Assembly: GCA_937923945.1 (NCBI GenBank)
Contig: CALDWC010000095.1
Coordinates: 1-5,930, forward strand
Source: an uncultured Treponema sp.
GTDB lineage: Bacteria; Spirochaetota; Spirochaetia; Treponematales; Treponemataceae
DNA: 5,930 bases
Direction of reading: 5' to 3'
Made by a program: the position numbers and the translations under genes. Position 1 is the stretch's first letter, and every line of letters starts with the position of its first letter. Positions 1 to 4,978 of the stretch are shown in pieces. Under the pieces are notes generated by a model, which worked only from the letters and a program-made list of their open reading frames with translations, was not told the origin of the DNA and searched no databases.

Positions 1-185
1 ATAATTGAAAGCTATGCCGAATGATAACAGATACAATAGATAAACCGGCATACCGGTTCTCCAAAAAATATTTATATGATACCGGCTTTTTAAGCCAACG
101 AAAATAAAGTTAGCATAATTAATTATAAAATAAATAAGATGAACTTGCCATTTAAAGCAAGCAGTGAATAAATTTTAATCTGAGT
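1..185. other. Left-edge intergenic stretch with small dyads; possible tail of an upstream gene
   Basis: No gene is supported here. The plus frame from base 1 is open for seven codons (IIESYAE) and stops at 22-24, so it may be the tail of a gene lying to the left; this is too short to judge. Two small dyads follow: AACCGG/CCGGTT (43-48 and 53-58) and GGCTT-TTT-AAGCC (84-96). The heptamer ATACCGG occurs twice in direct orientation (50-56 and 79-85). A 10-codon ATG reading frame at 139-171 has no clear ribosome binding site and is not called. Together with 223-327 this makes a gene-free left end of about 330 bases. Confidence 0.4.
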
Positions 186-222
186 GCCCCGTTTTGTATG
201 CGCAACAAAACGGGGCTTTTTT
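186..222 (+). terminator. Strong rho-independent terminator
   Basis: GCCCCGTTTTGT (186-197) pairs perfectly with ACAAAACGGGGC (205-216) as a 12-bp stem with a 7-base loop, followed directly by six T (217-222). The T tract is only on the plus-strand side, so it ends a rightward transcript coming from the left. No supported plus-strand gene lies inside the window to its left, so it serves either a gene beyond the edge or an unrecognised RNA in 1-185. It may also shield the convergent minus-strand gene at 328-1137. The stem has no T tract on the minus strand, but could still slow leftward transcription. Confidence 0.9.
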
Positions 223-232
223 ATTTGGCGGT

Positions 233-240
233 GGGGGGGG
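233..240. repeat. Homopolymer run of eight G
   Basis: Eight consecutive G lie in otherwise AT-rich DNA, between the terminator at 186-222 and the 3' end of the gene at 328. It lies in no supported reading frame. Runs of this kind are prone to slipped-strand length change, but without a reading frame or a promoter around it no switching role can be assigned. Confidence 0.7.
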
Positions 241-327
241 TATTTATTTACTGGATATAGTAACTATTTCTGACAAAGTGTGCTTTTGCAGATTTTACAT
301 TCTCAAAATTAAAATCCATGTGGCTAA

Positions 328-1137
328 TCAAATAGAAAGAGACAAGCCTAGCAGTGTTGCAATCATTTGAATTCCCGTCGTTAAATCTGGGATTGTTGCA
401 ATCGAAAGTGCAATATATTTCATCGTATTTAAGCAAGAAAGCAAATTTGTCTTTTTAGGATCGTTTTCTTGAACTTCCTTTTTTACATTATTTAAATTCT
501 GGTGAAGAACTATTTTTGATCTTTCATCGTCCATATTTTTTATAATGTTTTCAACTTGTTGGATAGCTTTAAAAACTTCGTCGGTATTAATTTTATTTTT
601 TTGTTCTGTATGAAATGTGCTACCATGTTCAGCAATATTCACTTGAACACCTGAACTATTGATGGTTATATTATATGAACTTTCATTATCAAATCCCATA
701 TCCGTATAAATATCTTTTATATAATTTTCAATTTCAGAAAGAAATGGATAAATTAATCTATCGCCAAAAGCCTTTGCCATATCTGTATTGGACGTGCTTT
801 CAACGTAATACCAGCCAAAATAAATTGTATCGCAATCTTTTTCTACAATGTATTCAAATGTTCGGTATAAAAGATAAGCTCTTTTGTGACTATCGCACCC
901 TAAATCTAGACCTTCTGTTCCATTCGATTTATTAATTCTATCGAGTAATTCATCTAATCCGACTAAATCATAGGCTAAACTTTGTATATAATTGTATAAC
1001 AATGGAGTTTGTTTTATATAGTTTAGGAATTCTTTTAAAATATTGGTCTGTTCTTTATAATAGGCAGTCATAACATTTGAAGCTAAAGTTCTAAATCTTA
1101 TGCTAATTTTTTTCAGTTCCTTTTTATTAATCTCCAT
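328..1137 (-). CDS. Conserved hypothetical protein with coiled segment and hydrophobic C-terminus; possible AbiTii-like effector
   Basis: A 269-residue protein of unknown function. The start chosen is ATG at 1137, with GGAG (1147-1150) nine bases upstream; TTG at 1140 is an alternative one codon longer, six bases from the same GGAG. Residues 1-150 form a mainly helical, charged region with a conserved-looking segment FGDRLIYPFLSEIENYI (124-140). Residues 156-175 include GVQVNIAEHGSTF, a short beta-type linker resembling the 'V-N-I-A' segments I recall in AbiTii-like and related defence-island proteins. Residues about 182-225 are charged and likely coiled. Residues 242-269 are hydrophobic, broken by a proline, and could be one membrane-associating helix or a buried helical hairpin. 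It overlaps the 3' end of the zinc-ribbon gene by 11 bases, so the two are probably translationally coupled and act together. No catalytic motif is visible. That the reading frame is a real gene is well supported; any function is inference. Confidence 0.85.
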   Translation of the reverse strand: MEINKKELKKISIRFRTLASNVMTAYYKEQTNILKEFLNYIKQTPLLYNYIQSLAYDLVGLDELLDRINKSNGTEGLDLGCDSHKRAYLLYRTFEYIVEKDCDTIYFGWYYVESTSNTDMAKAFGDRLIYPFLSEIENYIKDIYTDMGFDNESSYNITINSSGVQVNIAEHGSTFHTEQKNKINTDEVFKAIQQVENIIKNMDDERSKIVLHQNLNNVKKEVQENDPKKTNLLSCLNTMKYIALSIATIPDLTTGIQMIATLLGLSLSI

Positions 1138-1588
1138 CAACTATTTCTCCACAAAACGGACAATATCCGCCTTCAAACTTCGTGATAGTTTTTATTCTTG
1201 CCGTTTTATCACAACACGGATAGTTTTTTTCTTCATAATCGCCGGTTTTTCTTCCGATTGGCATTTCATATTCCCGTTCGATTTTCTTACCTGGCTTGAA
1301 TTTAATATTTTTACTATGTCTAAAAGTTGCTTCCATGTTTTTGGAGAGCTCGTTTAGTACATCGGCAAATTGGTTGTGAATTATTTTTTGTGCTTCATCA
1401 TAGATATCATCATCCAAGTAATTATCATATTTTAATCCGCAATGCGGACACCAAATATCTATAGTCGCCTCATCTTTTACATCCCCAACTTGTAGCATAA
1501 ATTTTTCACTACAGTTAGGACACTTCAAGAGAACATAGCCATCTGCATCGCTCGGAATAGAAATCTGAAAAACTTTATCAGATGACAT
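1127..1588 (-). CDS. Double zinc-ribbon protein of unknown function
   Basis: A 153-residue protein with two probable zinc-binding knuckle pairs. The first is C23-P-N-C26 and C47-P-H-C50, about 20 residues apart. The second is C125-C126 together with C143-P-F-C146-G, almost at the C-terminus. Each has the four cysteines needed for one zinc ion. The middle (residues 58-95) is charged and probably helical. There is no signal peptide or membrane segment, so it should be cytoplasmic. The ATG at 1588 is preceded by GAGGAG (1603-1608), but 14 bases away, which is long; no nearer in-frame start exists before an upstream stop. It is the first gene of a two-gene unit with the overlapping gene at 328-1137 and has a promoter near 1656. 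It could bind nucleic acid or serve as an adaptor for its partner. The family is not one I can name with certainty. Confidence 0.85.
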   Translation of the reverse strand: MSSDKVFQISIPSDADGYVLLKCPNCSEKFMLQVGDVKDEATIDIWCPHCGLKYDNYLDDDIYDEAQKIIHNQFADVLNELSKNMEATFRHSKNIKFKPGKKIEREYEMPIGRKTGDYEEKNYPCCDKTARIKTITKFEGGYCPFCGEIVDGD

Positions 1589-1655
1589 TTTAGATAATTA
1601 AACTCCTCAATAAAAAACTTTTTATATAATCCATTTTTATTTCCTAATTTTCCCA

Positions 1656-1664
1656 ATTATATCA
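1656..1664 (-). promoter_or_regulatory. Predicted extended -10 promoter for the zinc-ribbon operon
   Basis: On the minus strand the sequence reads TGATATAAT (1664 down to 1656), a perfect TATAAT with the TG of an extended -10 element. No good -35 box lies 16-18 bases further upstream, which extended -10 promoters tolerate. The start of transcription would be near 1649, giving a leader of about 60 bases before the ATG at 1588. The element lies just downstream of the methyltransferase scrap that ends at 1682, so the operon carries its own promoter and does not depend on the lost gene. Confidence 0.6.
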
Positions 1665-1681
1665 CATCTATTACATTAAAG

Positions 1682-1750
1682 CTACTCCCTTCCCTCCACA
1701 ATCCTAATCTCCGCTTCGCTCAAACCGTATAGCTCATACACGGCTTTATC
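1682..1750 (-). pseudogene. C-terminal remnant of a type IIG / PglX-like N6-adenine DNA methyltransferase (copy A)
   Basis: Twenty-two codons ending in TAG (1682-1684) read DKAVYELYGLS followed by EAEIRIVEGRE. This matches the characteristic end of Eco57I-like restriction-methyltransferases and BREX PglX proteins, which commonly close with 'ID-x-L-V-Y-E-L-Y-G-L-T-x-E-E-I-x-I-V-E'. In these enzymes it is the final helix after the target-recognition region. A stop codon lies in frame a few codons upstream of GAT (1748-1750), and the DNA further upstream does not read as the rest of such an enzyme, so this is a scar and not a gene. A second copy lies at 4633-4725. Confidence 0.75.
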
Positions 1751-1751
1751 A
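1692..1751. repeat. 60-bp direct repeat, copy A
   Basis: It aligns without gaps to 4643-4702 with 55 of 60 bases identical by eye; the 36 bases at 1716-1751 are identical. All five differences fall in the stretch 1704-1715. The repeat is the 3' end of a methyltransferase gene on the minus strand in both places. The core also holds a dyad, GTAT-AGCTC-ATAC (1727-1739). Confidence 0.9.
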
Positions 1752-1864
1752 GGGAATAGGATTTAGGGGGCAGAGGTAAAAACTATTTTACCGACATTGA
1801 TTTCGCTCTGTTATATGATTGTGTACTCATCAAAGGACGCAATCAAAGTGAAATACTTTACAGA
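1752..1864. other. Short gap with no recognised content
   Basis: This gap separates methyltransferase remnant A from the stop codon of the DUF4236 gene. All minus-strand frames are broken by stops and no terminator hairpin with a T tract is evident. It may be a further decayed gene fragment, but I recognise nothing in it. Confidence 0.4.
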
Positions 1865-3160
1865 CTACTCTTTGCGATAATTGAGCGGTTTGACTGTCTT
1901 TAACTCAAAAGTTTTCGTATAGTCAATTACATGTTCAAATTCTTCAAATGCCATATAGGGAATAATATTTTCAAAGTTTATTTTTTCCAATTTTTCTCGT
2001 GTCAATAAAATAGAATATACATACTCATCGGCAAGTGTTCCCGTTCGTTTACTGATTCGCTGTGTATATCCCGATAGTAAAATCTCATTAATTACAGTAC
2101 TAAAATTAAACAGATGTGACGAAAAGAAAAAAGCTAATCCCGTAACACAAATAGGATATTGTTCACGGATTTCTTTTTGTGTTTTATCTTTAACCTTAAC
2201 TTTACCGCTTGCAAGCGTTACGGCTTTTGATTGCGGGACATCTTCAATCTCCGGTAAATCCAAATCAACCGTCAATAATCCACCCGCTTCGTCATATTCG
2301 TACGAAACTTCAAAATCCACTGGCAAACTCATTGAGTTTAAAAATGCATCAATACTTGATTCAACAAATTCTTTTTTTCCTCGCAGCACATTTTCGATAT
2401 ATCGTTTTTTGCAAAGATATTGTTCATTGTATTCACGATTTTTATCCGATTCAATCAACGCCTCTTTTTCATTAAATTCTAAGACTGCTTTTTTATATTT
2501 TTCATTTTCAATTTGTAAGCGTATCGGAAATTCTTTTTCAATAAAATCTTGTCGTAACTTTTTATTTTTCCAAAACGCTAAACTTGATATTTTTTTCTTT
2601 GCCTCATTTTTAAGATTGCTTCGAATAAGGTTTTCATCAGGTTTCGCTCCGTCATAGTGCCGCCTCATATATACTTGCGGTTGTAAACTTGCTAACTGTT
2701 CCTTTACTTCACTTTCTGAAGCAACTTTTGCGGATTGCTTGTATATTTCAATAAAAGAACTTGTTGCTGCATTTTTATCATCTGCAAATGTTTCGCTTAA
2801 TTTTCGTTCAATATCTTTATATGATTGAGTTCGTTTAATAGCTCGTGTTATGGATTCGTTTGTAATTGTATTTCCATCTTGATCTTTAATGAAGCATTTC
2901 CCTGAATCATCAATGTCAATAGTGAATGCTATTTCACCGTTCTGGAGTTCCGATGTATCGCTTGCGGTTCTTACAGAAATATCACTGCCTATTTTTTTAC
3001 GATCATATATTCCAGTTCCGGGAATACCGCTCGTTAAAAAAGTGCCTCTTGAACCAACATTGAGAGATACACCTTTCATACCGGCACTCATACTTATTCC
3101 TGATTTAGAAAAATTAAGCCGCGCACCTTTTGCAATTTTAATACTCTTACCAAATCTCAT
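1865..3160 (-). CDS. DUF4236 domain-containing protein
   Basis: A 431-residue protein. Residues 1-55 are a textbook DUF4236 domain: it opens MRFGKSIKIAKG, continues with LNFSKSGISMSAG, and ends with GSRGTFLTSGIPGTGIYDR, rich in glycine and serine. The domain's role is unknown; it is found at the N-terminus of otherwise varied proteins. The remaining ~375 residues are charged. Residues about 95-280 are rich in Lys and Glu and likely form long helices or coiled coil. From about residue 290 a mixed alpha/beta C-terminal region follows, with the short hydrophobic stretch CVTGLAFFFSSHLF. There is no signal peptide. ATG at 3160 is preceded by AAGGAGAG (3171-3178). It is in line with the lipoprotein gene upstream (92-base gap) and could be co-transcribed. 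The long form with this C-terminal region recurs in other bacteria as I recall it, which supports a real, complete protein. No function is assigned. Confidence 0.9.
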   Translation of the reverse strand: MRFGKSIKIAKGARLNFSKSGISMSAGMKGVSLNVGSRGTFLTSGIPGTGIYDRKKIGSDISVRTASDTSELQNGEIAFTIDIDDSGKCFIKDQDGNTITNESITRAIKRTQSYKDIERKLSETFADDKNAATSSFIEIYKQSAKVASESEVKEQLASLQPQVYMRRHYDGAKPDENLIRSNLKNEAKKKISSLAFWKNKKLRQDFIEKEFPIRLQIENEKYKKAVLEFNEKEALIESDKNREYNEQYLCKKRYIENVLRGKKEFVESSIDAFLNSMSLPVDFEVSYEYDEAGGLLTVDLDLPEIEDVPQSKAVTLASGKVKVKDKTQKEIREQYPICVTGLAFFFSSHLFNFSTVINEILLSGYTQRISKRTGTLADEYVYSILLTREKLEKINFENIIPYMAFEEFEHVIDYTKTFELKTVKPLNYRKE

Positions 3161-3202
3161 TACTTTCTATCTCTCCTTAAAATTGAAATACATACTAAAC
3201 TG

Positions 3203-3212
3203 GATGTACATC
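3203..3212. promoter_or_regulatory. Perfect 10-bp palindrome upstream of the DUF4236 gene
   Basis: GATGTACATC is its own reverse complement and lies 43 bases upstream of the ATG at 3160, in the 92-base gap before the lipoprotein gene. Its place would suit an operator for a dimeric regulator. No clear promoter can be fixed here: the only -10-like strings (TAGTAT, TATAAA) lack -35 partners. A chance palindrome of this length is possible. Confidence 0.3.
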
Positions 3213-3252
3213 TTTTTTTTAAGTTTTATACTATTCACTCCGAGAGAATATA

Positions 3253-3636
3253 TTACTTTTTTTTACGTATATATGTTTTCTTTCCTTTGCTGTTTATATA
3301 GTACTTACCGCCACGAGGTCCTGTGTATACTGTGTGTACGTTCTCCACTTCTTTTTTTTGTTTGTATATTTTTCTATATGGTTCATATTGCGCATATTGC
3401 TTTGCATAAAAGCAGCGCGTTTTCCCATATAAGTCTTCCATTCTTTTTGTTTTATAGTGAATTTTGTTTTTATCAAATCCAAAATAATCATAACCATAAG
3501 GATCATAAAATGTTTGCGTTATGACATTAATGCCGTCAGTTTGCCAACCCTCTATCTCATCCCCGATTTTCAATGTGGCACACCCCGTCAAAAAGGTAAG
3601 GCAGAAAATTAACAAAAACAAGTAAATTTTCTTCAT
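3253..3636 (-). CDS. Small lipoprotein with a PBCV basic-adaptor-like C-terminal motif
   Basis: A 127-residue secreted lipoprotein. Residues 1-18 form a signal peptide (MKK, then a hydrophobic stretch) ending in the lipobox L16-T17-G18-C19, so Cys19 should be lipidated and the mature part anchored to a membrane facing the periplasm or surface. The mature part is rich in Tyr and Lys. The C-terminus, T105-GPRGGKYYIN...GKKTYI-123, closely fits the short motif known from the 'PBCV-specific basic adaptor' family (TGPRGG-x-YY, then G-K-K-x-Y). That motif is found at protein ends in chlorella viruses and in many bacterial small proteins; its binding partner is not established. ATG at 3636 has GGAGA (3641-3645) four bases upstream and a good promoter at 3657-3685. 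The last codons run through eight A, a slippage-prone end. Its role here is unknown. Confidence 0.85.
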   Translation of the reverse strand: MKKIYLFLLIFCLTFLTGCATLKIGDEIEGWQTDGINVITQTFYDPYGYDYFGFDKNKIHYKTKRMEDLYGKTRCFYAKQYAQYEPYRKIYKQKKEVENVHTVYTGPRGGKYYINSKGKKTYIRKKK

Positions 3637-3656
3637 AAGTTCTCCATAATTTCTAA

Positions 3657-3685
3657 ATCATATCATGTATTTATATTTTCAGCAA
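3657..3685 (-). promoter_or_regulatory. Predicted promoter for the lipoprotein gene
   Basis: On the minus strand TTGCTG (3685 to 3680), a 17-base spacer and TATGAT (3662 to 3657) form a near-consensus promoter, with TG before the -10 giving an extended element (TGATATGAT). Transcription would start near 3650, leaving a leader of about 13 bases that is just long enough to hold the GGAGA site. The DUF4236 gene downstream may use it too. Confidence 0.65.
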
Positions 3686-3750
3686 GCTATCCTATGTAAG
3701 TCTTTGTGAGAATCAATACTGATTTATTGCTTTCTCTATTCACCTCCATA

Positions 3751-4629
3751 TCAGTTTTTTGCTGTTACTGTCTTTAGTTCAGGAAATTTATCACAAAATT
3801 CTTTACCCTGTCTAGTAAAACAAAAAACATTATCAGAGCCGCCTTTTTTTCTTATAAGTTGCTTTTCCTGCAAAGTAATAAGAGCATCTTTAAAATCTAA
3901 TATTTCAAGTTCTTCGACCACATATCCATTTGCATATCCGCCATTACCTTCTATATAGCGTAACTGTTTCTCAGGTGATATACTAATAATTGTCAGTATA
4001 TTTTTCTCCATTTCAGTTAAATCGCTTATATCTATGTCTATTGGTATAGCAGTATTGAAATTATCTGTTTTATATTTATCTTTTAATTCATTTGCAAGTG
4101 ATTGAATATCTTTTCTTAATATATCCCTAAAGTCTTCATCAGAGTGGAATGAACAATACAAAACATTTCCTTTCATATCTTCTTGAAATTGCTTTACTTT
4201 TTCATATTGATGGTAATCTATATCAGATAAGTTTTCAGTTGATTTCTCCTTAAAATAGATAAATGCCTTTTTATCGTTTGCCATATGCCTTACAATTTCT
4301 TCGATTGAACCGCTTTGATATCCTGGAGTTGGACTTCCAATTCTTGTCCAAAATATAGCTATCACAAAGTCAGCATTTTGCAATAGCTGTTTGTTTATGC
4401 TTTCTTGCGGATGAACGCCGGAATCAGGATGTGCATTTTTTTGATAATCCAAAACACGAAATACTATATGATACGCTTCTGCATTTATATCATTCCATTC
4501 ATATAAGCAATCATGTATAATCTTTTTTTCAATTATTACATCACTAGGAGATGTAATCATTACATTAAAAACCCTTGTGTTAAACACCTTCTTAATCTCC
4601 TCATCTATTTTACTATATTGTTTAGACAA
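3751..4629 (-). CDS. DUF4062-type (TIR/deoxyribosyltransferase-like fold) protein with C-terminal winged helix
   Basis: A 292-residue protein. Residues 20-127 match the family I know as DUF4062: FNVMITSPSDV (21-31) is the first strand and loop, then a helix around W45-N46, HPDSGVHPQESIN (67-79), NADFVIAIFWTRIGSPT (85-101), SGSIEEI (106-112) and AFIYF (122-126). This is a Rossmann-like fold related to TIR, SEFIR and nucleoside deoxyribosyltransferase domains. E110/E111 sit after 'SGS', where a catalytic glutamate occurs in related folds; enzymatic activity here is inference. Residues about 203-285 look like a winged helix (TEMEKNIL, ALITLQEKQLIRKK, FCFTRQGKEF). No signal peptide or membrane segment is seen. 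The longest start is TTG at 4629, three bases after the stop of the methyltransferase remnant; GTG at 4587 is an attractive alternative giving a 278-residue protein. A stress- or phage-sensing effector is plausible because such domains occur in defence proteins, but it is unproven. Confidence 0.85.
   Translation of the reverse strand: MSKQYSKIDEEIKKVFNTRVFNVMITSPSDVIIEKKIIHDCLYEWNDINAEAYHIVFRVLDYQKNAHPDSGVHPQESINKQLLQNADFVIAIFWTRIGSPTPGYQSGSIEEIVRHMANDKKAFIYFKEKSTENLSDIDYHQYEKVKQFQEDMKGNVLYCSFHSDEDFRDILRKDIQSLANELKDKYKTDNFNTAIPIDIDISDLTEMEKNILTIISISPEKQLRYIEGNGGYANGYVVEELEILDFKDALITLQEKQLIRKKGGSDNVFCFTRQGKEFCDKFPELKTVTAKN
4585..4602 (-). promoter_or_regulatory. Internal ribosome binding site and alternative GTG start of the DUF4062 gene
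   Basis: GAGGAG (4602 to 4597) is followed after nine bases by an in-frame GTG (4587 to 4585), codon 15 of the long form. This spacing is better than that of the TTG start at 4629, whose GGAGG (4648 to 4644) is 14 bases away. Homologues as I remember them begin only a few residues before the 'VMITSPSDV' strand, which also favours the GTG. Confidence 0.4.
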
Positions 4630-4632
4630 ACT

Positions 4633-4725
4633 CTACTCATCCCCCTCCACAATCTCAATCTCTTCATCGCTCAAACCGTATAGCTCATACACGGCTTTAT
4701 CAATTTGAAAATTGTCTCCTTGCAT
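4633..4725 (-). pseudogene. C-terminal remnant of a type IIG / PglX-like N6-adenine DNA methyltransferase (copy B)
   Basis: The minus-strand frame NFQIDKAVYELYGLS plus DEEIEIVEGDE ends in TAG at 4633-4635 and carries the same methyltransferase C-terminal signature as copy A, in a form nearer the usual 'EEIEIVE'. From the ATG at 4725 it is an intact 30-codon frame, but upstream of that the frame no longer resembles a methyltransferase. It ends three bases before the TTG of the DUF4062 gene, so if transcribed and translated it could couple translation into that gene. The DNA encoding its end (GTGGAGGGGG) also supplies the gene's ribosome binding site. Confidence 0.75.
4643..4702. repeat. 60-bp direct repeat, copy B
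   Basis: Same orientation as 1692-1751; 55/60 identical, with 4667-4702 exactly matching 1716-1751. Identity stops abruptly at 4703 (copy B continues AATTTG, copy A GGGAAT). The two copies bracket the DUF4062, lipoprotein and DUF4236 genes in a block of about 2.95 kb. Confidence 0.9.
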
Positions 4726-4829
4726 TTTACCTTTGTGATTTCTTTTGCAGAAGGAAACTGATGAGGCGGATAAATAATAAATAATGAATAATAAACACAC
4801 TTTAAGTGGCAGTACTGTTCCGGTGCAAG

Positions 4830-4913
4830 GGTAATTTCCGATATTAGATTTTCCAATGTGTGTTCGCGTTTTTTAGCGGTTAATTCACATTGCCATACGG
4901 TCAATACCTTCGC
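4830..4913 (-). pseudogene. vsr: C-terminal fragment of a Vsr (very short patch repair) mismatch endonuclease
   Basis: The minus-strand frame AKVLTVWQCEL followed by TAKKREHTLENLISEIT resembles the C-terminal core of Vsr, where 'GW-x-V-L-x-V-W-x-C-E-L' forms the last strand of the nuclease fold and a helix with 'TL-x-x-L' follows. Vsr nicks at T:G mismatches left by deaminated 5-methylcytosine and is usually encoded beside a cytosine-5 methyltransferase. Here a TAG (4914-4916) cuts the frame just upstream, and the N-terminal half with the catalytic residues is absent from this window. The frame runs on to 4671 after the Vsr-like part, but that tail is out of frame with the methyltransferase remnant and is not recognisable. 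Its presence implies a complete cytosine methylation system once lay here. The match is from memory of the family and short. Confidence 0.55.
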
Positions 4914-4930
4914 CTATTTCCTCCCGCATC

Positions 4931-4958
4931 TTGCCTCATACCTCATACCTATTATACT
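4931..4958 (+). promoter_or_regulatory. Predicted promoter of the recombinase gene, with tandem CCTCATA in the spacer
   Basis: TTGCCT (4931-4936), a 16-base spacer and TATACT (4953-4958) make a good promoter; transcription would start near 4965, 14 bases before the ATG. CCTCATA is repeated head-to-tail at 4934-4940 and 4941-4947, with a third partial CCT at 4948. This covers the -35 end and spacer, a place where a repressor, perhaps the recombinase itself, could bind. Confidence 0.6.
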
Positions 4959-4978
4959 TGTACCCTAAGAGGTGTAAA

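Noticed and set aside
22..115. Possible integron attC-like site (TGATAAC at 22-28 and GTTAGCA at 109-115)
   Set aside because: The cores do not fit the RYYYAAC / GTTRRRY consensus, internal L-box pairing is not evident, and no tyrosine integrase gene is present.
248..436. Minus-strand frame of 62 residues overlapping the end of the 269-residue gene
   Set aside because: It lies in another frame of a well-supported gene and lacks a ribosome binding site; I also saw no sign that it is a frameshifted continuation of that gene.
2889..3524. Plus-strand frame of 211 residues, rich in Phe, Leu and Tyr
   Set aside because: It is the antisense of the DUF4236 N-terminus and most of the lipoprotein gene, both clearly coding on the minus strand; its hydrophobic look comes from reading Lys/Glu/Asn-rich codons backwards.
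4671..4829. Continuation of the Vsr-like frame to its stop at 4671
   Set aside because: Past about 4830 the translation no longer resembles Vsr and it crosses the methyltransferase remnant in another frame, so it is taken as read-through of a scar.
4931..4978. N-terminal extension of the recombinase from a TTG at 4931
   Set aside because: The extension overlaps the -35/-10 promoter and is not family-like; the ATG at 4979 has its own GAGG site and starts with the conserved MIYAYLRVS.
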